NCBI RefSeq assembly: GCF_000276665.1
Contig: NW_004955425.1
Span: 22,195,125-22,259,124 of the forward strand
Source of the DNA: Chinchilla lanigera
Taxonomy: Eukaryota > Chordata > Mammalia > Rodentia > Chinchillidae
Reading direction: 5' to 3'
DNA: 64,000 nucleotides
Made by a program: the position numbers and the translations under genes. Each line of letters starts with the position of its first letter. Position 1 is the first letter of the stretch. The notes below the pieces were generated by a model. That model searched no databases, had not been told where the DNA came from, and saw only the letters and a list, made by a program, of their open reading frames with translations. This document shows positions 23,342-34,715 of the stretch, piece after piece.

Positions 23342-23523
23342 CAAACATGATTACTTGAAAATACAGCAAGCATGGATTTCAGAAACCTCTGAATTCATGA
23401 TAAAATTGTTAACTGGCACCATCAGGTTTGTTATTTTCAACCAATACAAGGAAAGGAAGTATTAAAATAACTCTTGCCCATTTGAGAGAGGAAATTAACA
23501 TTTCCTAAAAAATTCTTTTCTAG

Positions 23524-23594
23524 TGAAGGAAGCCCGTCCCCCAGAGTGGAGCTCCTGCATAACATTGACCCGTACTTTGTGGACCCCTCGCCAT
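23524..23594 (+). CDS. ARSB: Arylsulfatase B exon (equivalent of human exon 6)
   Basis: This 71-bp coding exon directly follows the previous one in phase. Its first base completes the Ser381 codon begun at 3467-3468, and its last base opens the Cys405 codon. The product reads [14 protein letters not shown] then [10 protein letters not shown], a close match to ARSB, where the human segment has the same EGSPSPR and LLHNIDP blocks. Length and phases equal human exon 6. The acceptor is aaaaattcttttctag, and the donor is the strong gtgagt. The Cys that spans the exon end corresponds to human Cys405, at which a disease substitution is known. No stop or frameshift is present. The next exon (human exon 7) is not in the window. 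Confidence 0.95.
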
Positions 23595-23779
23595 GTGAGT
23601 ACCCAGGTTGCTGCCACTTTGTGAAACTCCTGGTCGCAGTGTGGCGTTCCTGCCTACTGTCCCTCCAGTCTGGCTTTCTTGCTGCTGCTTTTCAGTAAAG
23701 GTAAAGCGTTCTTCAGGACATGCATCCCACTACTCTCGTTAAGGCTGTGAAGGGAACACCAGGTGACAAATCATGAAAG

Positions 23780-23850
23780 CCGGATTCTCTGCTGGGTTCT
23801 GCCATTTACAAGCTGTGTGACCAAGCCATTTCTTGCCCATCCCTTCTCAC
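23780..23850 (+). mobile_element. MIR SINE fragment
   Basis: The MIR core is visible in gggttctgccatttacaagc, then tgtgtgaccaagccatttct, followed by a degraded ctcacctcagatg. Confidence 0.6.
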
Positions 23851-24574
23851 CTCAGATGTCATGTTGTTGCCTGCGTGTGTGTGTGAGATACTGGGGGTTG
23901 AACCTAGGGCTTTTATGCTATCTTCTTACCTGGGTATTTCAGAACCTTCCTGCAGAAAACTTAGCATCAAATAAGCCCTTTTAGTTCCCGGGGTAGCATG
24001 AGCCCCCGCATCGTCTGTTGGCTGGCTGAGTGCTGCCCAGCTGAAGGGTCTCTCAGGTGTGATTTTCCTGGCCATCTTGGAAGCCATTCAGCTTGACCCT
24101 GCTTGATGCCTGCTCTACCCTGCAAGGAGGCCTGTTAATTCCTTCAGAGCAAAGGGATATTTGGTGTTTTCAGAGGGTGACAGGCCAGAATGGCCCTATA
24201 TCAGTACCATGCCGGAGGCCCTTTGCCCAGATCTCGTGGCGATGCTTGTCCTGAGACTGACTGTCTTCAGAAACCAGTGCCCCTGCATTCCCTGTGTCAC
24301 ATGGTTCCCACATCCCTCCCTCCTAGGTATGCTGCCGCCTCTCAGCTCAGCTCCCTTCGCCTCTCTTTCCTCTCAGTCTGCGCTACAAGTCAGCATAGCA
24401 TCGTCCCCTGCTACAGGACCCTGCGCAGAGTTATCCTCCAGAAATTCTCCAGTGTCACTGGGCATTCAGGGCCCCGTGGTCGTAGCCAGCTCCCTCCACG
24501 CCTGCCGTGCCATCTTCCCACCCAGCTAGACACTGCTGTACTTGCCGTTTCCAAGTGTGTAGATCATCATACTG

Positions 24575-24790
24575 GTATCTTTTTAAAGTTTTCATTAGTA
24601 CTATACATGTCTGTAGTGTATGGTCGGATGCAGCATGGGGAGCTGGCATATGTGCATAACACATCCTGATTCTTTGGACTTTCCTTTCCTCTTCCCTTCT
24701 TCCTCCCTCCACCCTCACTCCATCCCTTGATCCTCTTCCTTTTTGCAAGAGATCTGTCTCCCTGTGTCTCCAACATGCTTTGCCCAGGCT
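24575..24790 (-). mobile_element. L1 3' end fragment
   Basis: The reverse-strand L1 3' untranslated region: tttaaagttttcattagta, a pyrimidine-rich run (24675-24740), then ttgcaagagatctgtctccc. The same order occurs at 39600-39800 and 48430-48600. Confidence 0.55.
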
Positions 24791-24799
24791 TACAGTACC

Positions 24800-25065
24800 T
24801 GTTCCCTGCCTCACCACAGTTTCTCTCAAAACCCAGCCCAGGGTCCCTATCTCAACGGTTTCTAGAAGCCCCACAAGAAGCAGCTGTCCCTTGCTCTTTG
24901 CTTCCCTTTGTCTGTGTCTCTGAAGCATATCCAGCACATTTTTGTGTTTGTATCTGCATTTCCCCACTAAGTTGAGAGCTTCTGCAAGCCAGGGTCCACA
25001 ACTTCTGTATCTTTTTTAATCCTCATCAGTTCATACAAACACTCAGCACTTGGTACATTCAGTAG
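24800..25065 (+). mobile_element. L2 LINE 3' fragment
   Basis: The L2 pattern is visible: aagttgagagcttctgcaag, ccagggtccacaacttctgt, then ctcagcacttggtacattca near the end. It is old and without an open frame. Confidence 0.5.
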
Positions 25066-25336
25066 TGACAGTGGTGAGGATGGAGTGGATAACTGGAGAA
25101 GAGCTGGGATGCAATAAAGATCAAAGTGGACATATTAAACCTGGAAAGAAAATGGCCCTGAGTTGGGAAGGGACTTCCTGTTTCTGTCAGAGTGAACTTA
25201 CAATGATGGGAGATGCAAGAGCGGGCTGGATTTGTATCGTCCACTGTGGCAGCCACTAGCCGCAGGTGCCTACTGAGCACTTCAAGTGCGGCTTACTATG
25301 GATTGAGATGTGCTCTAGGCCCGAAACACACGCCCA

Positions 25337-25515
25337 CCCGGGTGTGACATTGTACTCCTGTAACCCCAGTGATTTGAGAGGCCAAGCAGGTAAGTTCAAG
25401 CCCAACCTGGGCAAATTAGCAAGACCCTGTCTCAAAATTAGAATTTTAAAAGGTGGGGTCTGGGCATGTGATTCAGTGGTAAAGCCACCGGTCCAATCCC
25501 TAGTACCACAAAAAA
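25337..25515 (+). mobile_element. Composite SINE (B1 joined to ID)
   Basis: A diverged B1 (25337-25437: gtgtgacattgtactcctgt, ttgagaggccaagcaggta, agaccctgtctcaaaatta) is joined by a short A-rich linker to an ID-like unit (25450-25515: ggtctgggcatgtgattcag, tggtaaagcc, tccctagtaccacaaaaaac). This order matches B1-dID-type dimers known in several rodent families. Confidence 0.65.
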
Positions 25516-25616
25516 CCCTACCAACATCTGATTTTTAAGATGGTTTTCATATATGATATGTATCATAGTATACTTTGGTATCAGAATATACTTTATATAT
25601 GCTGAATATAGTTTAG

Positions 25617-26019
25617 GTGTGTTATGGTTGATACATTGTGTCAACTTGGAGAATCTAGAGGTTTGGCTAAGTAACTTAGCAGGAAGCCAGGGTGCTTACT
25701 TTGTATACATCCTGAGCCTGTGGAAGAGGAGGTCATGGAGATTATGTGAGAGCTACACGCCCCTTAGGTGGGGGTAGCCTGTTTACGATGTAAGGCAAGA
25801 AAGAAGCTGCTTGCTGCCATTCCTTCGGTTTGCTCTGGCTGCTTTGCCCTTCGGCTGCCAGTCCCCCCTTTGCTCTTGTTGGTTTGCTACTTTCTGCCTC
25901 GGAGCCAGCCAAGTATGGACTGAAACCTCCACAAACTGTAAGCTAAATAAACCTTTCCTTCCTTCATTTTGGACGTTGAGTATTTTGTCTCAGGAACGAG
26001 AGAAAAGTAACCAAGACAA
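25617..26019 (+). mobile_element. MaLR-type solo LTR, near complete
   Basis: The left side begins tgtgttatggttgatacatt and the right side ends with the MaLR block ggactgaaacctccacaaac, gtaagctaaataaacctttc (polyadenylation region), tattttgtctcaggaacgag, gaaaagtaaccaagaca. About 400 bp separate the ends. No internal ORFs are present. Confidence 0.55.
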
Positions 26020-29012
26020 GGTGTAACTTGTTGACATGACAATTTTAAGTTAAATATATTATTAATGCTTTACTGTTTCCTTTTTATGTAGCTAGTGAAA
26101 CTTTACAAATACATGTGTGACTTGGCATTATATCTCTATTGCTCTAGGTGGAAAGGAATTGTGTAAGAGGATCACAGACTTCTTATTAGTTACTATGAGG
26201 CTACATTAGTGATCCTAAACTTCCCGTCTTTGCACGTCTACGAGATGTGACAGATTCCAGACATCTCTAAATTAAGGACAGCTGGAAGACCTTAATGGTG
26301 AGGTGGGAATAGTTGTTACAACTTCCGAGTAACTGAAAGCACTGCAGACCCAGTATAACGCAGGCCCTCAGGGTGTACAGACTGTGCTGCCCACATTGTC
26401 ATGATCAGCTGTCCTCACGTGTCGTCACCTGCTAAGGTGCACCTGCAGGTGGAAGCCTCATGTCCCCTCCCTCCCTCAGCTGCACTTTGGCTTGCCGTTA
26501 GAGTGGAGTGTGGGAGCCCTGTCCCTTTTGGCTGCAGTGCCCGGCTCACAGCAGGTCTCAGTGTAACCCTCTATCATCACTGCTGTCTTCCCTAGCATAC
26601 TCCCAGCAATAATAGCAAAGGCGAAAGGTTCTTGAAGAATAAACAGTAGTAAGGGCGTGAACCCAGAACAGGGAACTCTCTTTGCCTTGCCCCCTTGGAC
26701 TTTAAGGATGTTTACTTCTCTTGGATGTGGTGTCCTGCATACTACTTGGCAACTTGCTGTTGCTGTCATGGACTCAGGCATGCGTCTGGCCTTCTGCTCT
26801 CATGCTGCTATCTTTGAACCCTTCCTCTTGGTGACCTTCCGCATGGCTCGGGACCTTGCTCTGATTCCCGCATGTACTGGGGGACCCTGTGGGGCCCTTG
26901 TGTCAGCACAGAACCACATTCCTGTTGGTTCACACACAGAGTGGTCTCTGCTGCTGTCTGCGTCTGTCCTCTTGTCACGGCAGCGACCCCATGGGCCTCG
27001 TTTGCCCAGTCTCTGCAGTCACGCAGCCCACAGTAGAGGACAGAAAGAGGGCAGTTGCTGGGGGCCTGCTGCTTTTAGTATGAAGATATCAGCCATTCCT
27101 GTTTCTCTGTAGTTAATACGGGGGGTGGGTAAATCCAGCTATAAGAAGATAAGTACTGTCAGGACTCAAAATCCTATTCATCACTACATTTTACAAATGC
27201 GTTCTAGAAGTCTGGGGTCAGGGCTCGCGCACGCTCGGCCTCTGGTGAGGGCTTCGTGGCCAGTGGCACCATGGTGGGAGTCCTTTAGCGGCGATGGTAA
27301 AGCAATACAGGAAAGTAGAGAGCAGGAGGGGCCAGGCCCATCGCAGGAACTCACTGGCGTCCCACAGGAGCTACAGCCCTTCTGTCCTGGCACAGTGCCC
27401 TCGTCAGCCTCACCAACGCCCAGCAAGGCCTCACCTCTAGCTGCCCCTCCACCTCAACACCACCACTTCGAGGAAGAGGCCTCCGACCTGTGAGCCCTTG
27501 AGGACAGCCCAGACACAAATCGGGTGCCTCGTGTCTTCCTGAACTTTCCAACAGGCCGACTCCTTAGAGTCTCCAGCAGGTTGTGGCGGGCAGAAGTAAC
27601 CCTCCAGGGGCTGGGTCACGGGGGATGCCGTTGAGGCTGGTTTCTGGGAAAACCCGGCCGCATCCAAGAAATAGTGGGGAGTGGTGGTGATGACAGGAGG
27701 CCTGAGCGCGGCCCCCAAGCTTTGTTAGAGACTGGTCCGGAAGTGCCACAGCCTCTGCCCTCCTGCTGTGAAGGCTGCCTGGATAGTGGCAGCTTGCTTG
27801 TTTAGGCACAGGGGGCCAGCAGTGAGAGGAGTGGGCAGAATGTGGGGACAGGCAGTGTCACCTCATGCAACATGCAGAACTTGGAGGTGTCAGAGCTGGA
27901 TTTGACCGCAGCTTTGACTTATTTCCTAAGAGTCTGCGATAAGTTGTTCTAGGTATCTGTTATCAACTAAAAAATGGGGACAGGTGTAGGAATCTCTTGT
28001 CGGCACATCCATCTGTCACGAACAGCCAGTGTTTATACTCAGGCGCCTGAGGTTGGGAGGGACGAGGACGCTTTTCTTTTCACTTTGTGTTTTCCCTGGT
28101 TTTAAAATTTTGCAATGAGCGCAGATTGCCCCCACGGTCAGAAGTTGCAGCCCCAATCTCAGTTGTGGAGGCAGCCGCGGCGCTGGGGGTCTGCTGCTCG
28201 GGAAGCGGAGCCCGCTGAGTGCCAGCCCTGCCCATGCACCCTGCCGGAGCCCGTGTGTGACCGTGCTTCTCTTTGGCGGTCAGCCCTCAGACCCTGGTCT
28301 CTCAGTCAAAATTCTTTCTCCTTTTCAGGTACAAGCTCACTGGTCATGACGTTAGCAGCGTTTTGTGTCTTTGCTGCCAAACTGTCCTTGCTGTGTTCCT
28401 CCTGTGTGACTGTCAGGCTGCTTGTGCTTCTCTGCCCTGGGCTGTGGGGACGCCGTCTGTTGGATGGCGAGGGCAGGCCCCAGCCTCCGAGCCCATGCAC
28501 AGCGCGGGTTTCAGGTCCCAACCAGAGCTCCACTGTTGATACCCCGTGCTGGCCGCCTGTTTGTCATCCCAAGAAAATAAATCAAACCAATCCACAGCCC
28601 TTTAAAAACTTCTTTGCCACGGCCTAGGTTGCTGACGGTGAACCTTTGAGAGACTGAGCCCAGACTGCAACCTAAACCCCTCTTACCGCAGAGTGCCACA
28701 CTGCAGTCGGACCTGAATACTGAGGTTTCAGTTGAGAAAAAACAACTGTTACCTGATGCTCGGCTGCTGGAGTGACCTGGCTCACAGAGAGGACTCTGCA
28801 TGTCCACCACCACTGGCCTAGGTTATACAGAAATGGGAAATCCCATAGCCCCAATTTTACGCTGGGAGAAATCAGGGTTAGCAGGGCCAGGTAACTGATG
28901 TTGGCTTGAAGGGCTGGGCTGTCCCTGCATGTGGGAGTCAGGCCCTGCCTGAGGCCCCTCACTTCACCACTTCCCCTCTTAGGACACCGGTGGCTGCTTG
29001 CCCATATACCCA

Positions 29013-29420
29013 TTGTATTAGTCCATTTTCTGTTCTTATAACAAAATGCCCAGGGCTGGGTAATTTGTAAGGAAAGGGGGTTCATTTCGCTGACAGTTGT
29101 GGCGTTTCAGGAGCATGGCTCTATCATCTGCTCAGCTCTGGTGCCAGCACTGTATCTGTGTCACACAGTGGATGGTGTCACGACAGACGTGCACAGGAGA
29201 GTGAGCGGTCACATGCAAGCTGGGGAGCCAAGGAGCCTGGTGCAGCCAGTCCTGCTGGCAGAAGCTCACTGGGTCCCAGGACAAGCGCATCAGCTCCTTC
29301 CCAGGGCAGCGCCCTAAACCCAACCCTATGCACTAAGCCCCCCATCTTAACAGCTTCATCTCCTCCCAGCATCGCCTCATGGAGGACCCAGCCTCCCACA
29401 CAGGCCCCAGGGGTCCACTC
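29013..29420 (-). mobile_element. MaLR (THE/MST-like) LTR
   Basis: On the + strand tgtattagtccattttctgt, tataacaaaatgcccagggc and ctgggtaatttgtaaggaaa are the reverse complement of the typical 3' end of MaLR LTRs. Sequence toward 29420 is GC-rich and diverged, so the left limit of the element (on its own strand) is uncertain. Confidence 0.6.
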
Positions 29421-29639
29421 AGACCCTGTCCACCCATGGGCTCATGGGCTCCTGCTCCTGGGGCCCAGCACTGCCAGACCTCCTCCTCTCCAACCTGCCG
29501 CTTACTCATCTGCTTGTCTTTGATTCTGGCAGATCCTAGAAATTTTAACCACGGCTTTCCCAGGTAGCTTGGTTTACAGGATTTTTTAAAATTGTGAATA
29601 GCTGTTTGATTTTTTTTTTTTCAAAATTTTTCTGATTGT

Positions 29640-30085
29640 GCTATCAGGGAAAATATAACTGCCAACCTGCTAGATGTCCGGTACACCGAGTTTGTGTCTC
29701 CTGAAATTAAAGAATGAATTCCAAAGACAAAGGAGGTTAAGAGTAGGAAAAGTTTATTGTGGAATAGAAATAGCTCCAAAAGACAGGAGGGGTCCTGAGT
29801 GGGCTGCCACCGGGGCCCTTTGTCAGGGGTACTGCTCCAATAGGGAAGAAGGTCATGTAGCAAGGGCACATGAAAAGAACAAAGGCATTTTGGGGAAGGG
29901 ATGGGTCTGGTGCTCTGGTCACCCGGGCCTGGCCATTGCATCTCCCTCTTGAGGCCTGGCCTTCTTCAGGTGTGCCTCTAGCCACAATTCTGAGGTCTTC
30001 ATTCTTTCTATTGACTTCCTTGACAGCTGTGCCTCTCTGATTGTGTATTAATTTCTGTCTAACTTAGCTGCCTATACTAATTGTG
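29640..30085. repeat. LTR-like interspersed repeat, copy 2
   Basis: This is the partner of 6984-7625, shorter by about 200 bp. Matching blocks are caacctgctagatgtccgg, aattaaagaatgaattcc, gtaggaaaagtttattgtgg, ggtcctgagtgggctgcca and taacttagctgcctatac. Family not recognised. Confidence 0.55.
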
Positions 30086-30428
30086 ATTTGATAATTCTTT
30101 GGTGTTAAATTTGCATTTTAGAGATATACTCAATGTATACATTGGTGGATCTAATTTATTCATATTTTACTTGGCATTTTTATATGTGTATGCATAACAG
30201 CCATCTTGTAATTGTGATTTCTTATGGTGTCTTTGTTACTTGTGGTTATGGTTATACTAGTGACATAAAGTAAGTGGGAGCATGTTCCCTCTCTTTGTGC
30301 CTATGAAGAGTTCCTGATCACCCAGAGGTATGTGTGTTGCTCTTTGAATGCTGGATAAGCTCAAGCATAAAAAATCATCCAGCCTTAGTGTTTTCTTGTG
30401 GTTATAAACTACTAATTCAGTTACTTTT

Positions 30429-31272
30429 TTATTTTAAATATTAAAGAACAAAAACATATTAACACACACACACATACATTTACAAAATAACACAAAAACA
30501 ATACAAAGCAGTACAGAATTTCAGACAAGGTGATAGGAAATTAACAATGGTTATTGTATTACATATTGATATCTTCAAATTGGTTACTCAGATAAACAAA
30601 TGTAGGCATGTAAGAGCATCGAACAGTTGAACATTAACTGTTCCTTTCAATAAAGCAGTAGAAATCGGTAGTACAATTATCTCAGCTATCCTGTGTGTGC
30701 ATATATACATATTTTCCCCTTCTTACTTTCTTTTCCCTCATCCCAGTTGTGTTTTTCTTTTGAGCAGTTTCCTTCCCTTTCATAATATCTATTGTACCTC
30801 CTAGATTTTATTCACTTTTTCAGGTTCTTACACTAGTGAGACAATATGGTGTTCACACATGTGAGTCTGATTTATTTCACTTGTAAGTATGGTCTCTAGT
30901 TGCATCCATTTACCTATAAAAACCTCGAGTTTATCTTTCTTTATAGCTGAATAATGCTCCATTGTATAAAAATACCACATCTTTTTTATCCATTCCTCAG
31001 TTGATGGACATTTGGGTTGTTTCCAAGATTTATCTATTACAAATTGTGCTTCTGGGGCTGGGGATTTCGCTCAGCGGCACAGCGCCTGCCTGGCAAGCGC
31101 GAGGTGGTGAATTTGATTCCCTGTACCGGAAAAAACGCAAAAACAAACAAACAAACAAACAAATTGTGCTGCTATCAACGTGGGAGTACATATATCACTG
31201 TGGTATGATGTTTTCAGTTCTTCTGGAAAAATACCCAGTAAATAGCTGGGTTGAATGGATCTGTAGTCTTAA
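30429..31272 (-). mobile_element. L1 LINE 3' fragment, split by an ID SINE
   Basis: A reverse-strand L1 3' end with a CA-rich stretch near its tail (30462-30480) and the ORF2 terminus (cattgtataaaaataccaca, tttatccattcctcagttg, gggttgtttccaagattta). It is bounded by attcagttactttt (30415-30428) and attcagtaactttt (31273-31286), a 14-base target duplication with one mismatch. It closely resembles the start of the 50052-52534 L1, so the two are from one subfamily. Confidence 0.88.
31051..31160 (+). mobile_element. ID SINE nested in L1
   Basis: A + strand ID: ggggctggggatttcgctca, gcgcctgcctggcaagcgcg, gattccctgtaccgg, then an A/AAAC tail. The perfect duplication aaattgtgct is at 31041-31050 and 31161-31170, both within L1 sequence, so the ID is younger than the L1. 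Confidence 0.95.
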
Positions 31273-31884
31273 ATTCAGTAACTTTTGATCAAAGGGTTAC
31301 TAAAGTTTTCTGTTTGCTGAAGCCAAATTGTATGAATTTATACTTTCCGTCCAGGTTTTCAAATTTATTAGCAGCCATTTCATTTGAAATAAATTTTTAT
31401 TAGATTAAGCCATAGGAAGTTGGCAACATTTGACCTTTTAAAAAAAAATCTACAAATGTAGCAGTTTCACATGGCTTATACTCATACCATCCCTGCAGTC
31501 TCCTGTCTTCATAATATTACCTACAGTATTTATGCTTTCTGTTTGTCCATGAGTGATATTTTGAGGCGTTTGATTTGTCTATTTATTTTTTTCAAGAATC
31601 TTCTTTAAGCTTTACTATTCCTCCCTACTGTCTACATTTCCTGTTTCACTAACTTCTGCTTATTATTTACTTTTCTAAATTATAGTAAGAACGTTAGTAC
31701 AAGGTCTACACTTCTACAGAATTTCAAGCATACACTGCAGTTGTTAAACCCAGGCACAGCACCGTGCGGCCACCTCTGCGCTCACTCATCTCTCACAGTG
31801 GAACCCTGGTACGCATGGAACAGTAGCTTCCCACTTCCCCTTCCCCCAGCCTCTGACAGACCACTGTTCTTCGGAGAGATATTT

Positions 31885-32062
31885 GTTTGAGTCCTTATTT
31901 TTTGCTTTGAGTTTTTGCTGTCAAGTTGTAGGAGTTTCTTAATTACAGTTGTAGGAGTTCCTTAACCTTTAACCATTTATCAGGCACGTGGTTTGCAAAT
32001 ACTTTGTTCCATTCTATAAATTGCCTTTTCTTTCTTTTCTTCTTGAATATTTGTCATTTACA
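31885..32062 (-). mobile_element. Old L1 fragment
   Basis: The + strand run ttctttaattacagttgtag-like sequence, then accatttatcaggcacgtgg and tactttgttccattctataa, is the reverse complement of a segment of old L1 ORF2. A short local repetition of gttgtaggagtt occurs at 31925-31960. Confidence 0.5.
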
Positions 32063-32599
32063 CACACACATATACACACCCTCCCACACACCACTATGTT
32101 TTTATTTTCTCACAGTGACAGAACCAAGGCAAATTAGCACTGCAGGCCCTTGTACAACGATGCTTTCCTGTGAATACAAGCTTGTCGAACTTGGTGGGCT
32201 GATGAGTGACAGGATGCTTGCATTGTCCCTCCGCTGCAGCTCAGGGAGTGCTCCTCTCAGCTGGTGGCAGGGTTGCTTCAGAACCTCTGACTGGAGTGTT
32301 CGGTCCCACGCAGCAAAACATAGTTAGGTCCCGATGGCCAGTAAAATAGTTTCCTGTTTTACTGGAAACCCAGTGAAGTAGGACAAAGATTTAGAAATGG
32401 TGCTGTGCATCATTAGAAGCTCATAAACTCCTCTTCTGCCATTGATGCACTGGGGTCCAGAACCTCTTTGAATCTCAGTCCTCCTTGAATCTGGACATAC
32501 CCTTTCCCAAGCAGCTGGTCAGATGCTGAGTCAGGTGCTTCTCATCACAGTCCTCCATTCTCAACAGGGAGGGTACAGGGTGTGCCTGATTCCCTCAGG

Positions 32600-32795
32600 A
32601 AGGGGTAAGTTCTCGTTCTTTGCAAAGAAAGATACCAGGAGGCCAAGAGAACAAATAATGTGGCCAAGATACAGACCATGGGAGGTGCTGAAACCTAGTC
32701 TTGTGTCCTTTCATGGAGAGCCAAGGCCCAGAGAAGCAGTGGATAGCACAGTCCGGGCGTCCTCCCATCAGGTGGGTTCATAGCAGCCGCAGGGA
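32600..32795 (-). mobile_element. MIR-like fragment (tentative)
   Basis: ataccaggaggccaagagaa, ataatgtggccaagatac and gaaacctagtcttgtgtcc loosely follow the reverse complement of MIR. Divergence is high. Confidence 0.35.
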
Positions 32796-33349
32796 GGTGG
32801 CAGCACCAGAAGAGCGGGACGTGCTGCACACAGGCCAAACGTGGCTGCTTCTGAGGTGTGTGAGGCAGGTCCCACAAACACGTTTTCACTGCTGATCCTC
32901 TGATCTCCGTGGCCTCTGCTTCTCGGCACCCCCCGCCCCCAGGGGCAGAGAAACATCCCTTGACCTAAGGAGTAAGAGCAGGGGACAGTGGGGAAGCTTG
33001 GCACACACCACAAGTGAGTGCCTTTGAGAAGAATAGGAGGCAGGGGGAGCAGAGTAAAATGCTTTCAGCCAAGATTCCCAAACACCAGTGTCCCCAGAGG
33101 CCAGTACGTGCTGTGGCCCAAAGCTATGATTATTGTTAAAATTCCTTAAATTTTATTACAGTAGAAGATGCATTGACTTAATCCTCCTCATGTTGAACAC
33201 ACTTACCCCATCACTTCCTGTCATTTTGAGCACACTTGTCCCGTCATTCTTGGATCATGGTGCCAAAGCACATTTTCACAGGCTAGCTAGCCGTGGGTGT
33301 GTCTTCTTTGGAGAAATATTTATTCAAGTACTTTGCCACGTGCCCCTCA

Positions 33350-33724
33350 GGTGTCTTGTTTACTTTTCTCTCATTGTTGGACAAAATACCTGATGCCCAG
33401 AATTAAGGAAGGAAAGGTTGATTTAGCTCACAGTTTGTGGAGGATTCATTCCATACTCAGCTGGCTCTAAGGCAGAGTGGCACATGGCAGAGGGCAACCA
33501 TTCATGACAGCAGAAAACAGCAAGAACAGCAAGAGCAAAAGGGAGGAACAGCAGAGAGCAGGACCTTTCACTCCCTTATATTGTATGCAGGCAGCCCACC
33601 CTAGGGTGGATGTAGCACTCACACCCATAATCCCAGCACTGGACCACAGATCAATCAAAAACTCTAGAAGCCCACCCCATGACTGCATGAGCTTTGTGGG
33701 GACATCCAGGCACAAACCATGACA
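33350..33724 (-). mobile_element. MaLR-type solo LTR
   Basis: The same reverse layout as 6072-6484: ttttctctcattgttggaca, aaatacctgatgcc, gttgatttagctcacagttt, ggctctaaggcagagtggca, and at the far end tggggacatccaggcacaaa. No coding sequence. Confidence 0.6.
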
Positions 33725-33734
33725 CCCAGGTATT

Positions 33735-34095
33735 AAAATTGGTGTGTCAAAAGGGCATCTGTGTTCTCGTGTTCATTGTGGCATTTTTCATAATAACCAT
33801 GTTATTAATCAACTAAGTGTCCACCAGCAGTTGAACAGGTAAAAAAAAAAAAAAAAAAGGGAACGCACACAGAGGAATACTGTTTAGCCATAAAAATGAC
33901 AGTGATCTTGTCATTTGGGCCAGCATGGATGAACATGGATGATGCTACATTAGGTAAAAGAGCCAGGCACAGAAAGACAAATAACCACCCACGTGTGGAA
34001 CCGAGAGAAGTTAAGATTACAGAGGCAGGGAGGAGAATAACGGCCAGCAGAGGCCCGGGGCAGGAGAGAGAGAAGCTGGAGAATTTCTGGTGCCT
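33735..34095 (+). mobile_element. Old L1 3' fragment
   Basis: The + strand shows aagtgtccaccagcagttga, an A run (33841-33858), gaatactgtttagccataaa and gccagcatggatgaacatgg, matching the ORF2 terminus and 3' part of an old L1. Confidence 0.6.
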
Positions 34096-34099
34096 TTTG

Positions 34100-34380
34100 C
34101 TTTTGGTTTCTTCCACTACTGTGGAGAAGCATTTTCATTTGATGTAGTCTTGTCTATTTTTGTTTTTGTTGCTTGAGCTTTTGGTGTCATCACCAGAAAA
34201 ATCATTGCCCACATCAATGTCACAAAGCTCTTCCCCTGTATTTTCTTCTAGGAGTTTTACAGTTTGGGTCTTACATTTAAATCTTTAATCCACTGGGGGT
34301 TGGTTTTTGTGTGAAAAGTAAAGGTTTCATTTCACTCTTCAGCTTTCTGTCAAATCATCCACCCTAGATTCTGCTTTGCC
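34100..34380 (-). mobile_element. Old L1 ORF2 fragment
   Basis: The + strand runs tttgatgtagtcttgtctat, aaatcattgcccacatcaa, tttcttctaggagttttaca, atctttaatccactgggggt, which is reverse-strand old L1 ORF2. It abuts a + strand L1 piece, so either an inversion or two insertions occurred. Confidence 0.6.
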
Positions 34381-34589
34381 CGTGGAGCATTCTTGGAGCC
34401 TTGTGATAATTGCTGCCCTTCCCTGTGCAGGTTTGCTTCTGCATCTCTGCTGTTCTCTTGGTATACATTGTGTTTATGCCAGTAATTTATGCTCTTCACC
34501 CCTTGTTCCCTTTCTGACATAAATTGAAAATTCAACTAATACATATTCAGTTTTAATTCTTCTTAAAAAAATAAGTATTTAGGCTTTCA

Positions 34590-34715
34590 CACTGAGCTTC
34601 GTCCCCAGCCTTTTTTAAAATTTTGAGACAAAGTCTTGCCAAGATCTTGAGTTGCGCAGGCTAGGCTTAAATTTGTGATCCTCCTGCCTCAGCCCCCAGA
34701 GTGCTAGGATTGCAG
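34590..34715 (-). mobile_element. B1 with short ID remnant, reverse orientation
   Basis: A short ID-like end (cactgagcttcgtccccagc) is followed by a T run and an inverted B1 (ttgagacaaagtcttgccaa, ggctaggcttaaatttgtga, cctcctgcctcagccccc, gtgctaggattgcagg). The arrangement fits a truncated B1+ID composite. Confidence 0.6.

Larger units (their letters stand above)
3469..23523 (+). other. ARSB: ARSB intron 5 (about 20 kb)
   Basis: The intron runs from the gtactg donor to the ttcttttctag acceptor. It holds ID, B1, MIR, MaLR, old and younger L1 sequence and CT/CA simple repeats, listed separately. Stretches with nothing assigned are roughly 4620-5200, 5320-6070, 7630-9220 and 9370-11040 (AT-rich, may hold very old L1 remnants), 11360-12260, 12480-13190, 13630-14290, 17630-18725 and 22070-22560. 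Open frames in them are short and unrelated to known proteins. Confidence 0.85.

Noticed and set aside
24455..24967. 170-codon - strand frame
   Set aside because: It runs through an L1 3' fragment and an L2 fragment; no domain is visible.
28115..28627. 170-codon + strand frame in intron 6
   Set aside because: No recognisable motif. Composition and overlapping - strand frames suggest chance.
33735..34380. Twin-primed L1 at 33.7-34.4 kb
   Set aside because: The + and - pieces meet, but the order does not clearly fit a single inverted insertion and no shared duplication was seen, so I list two fragments.
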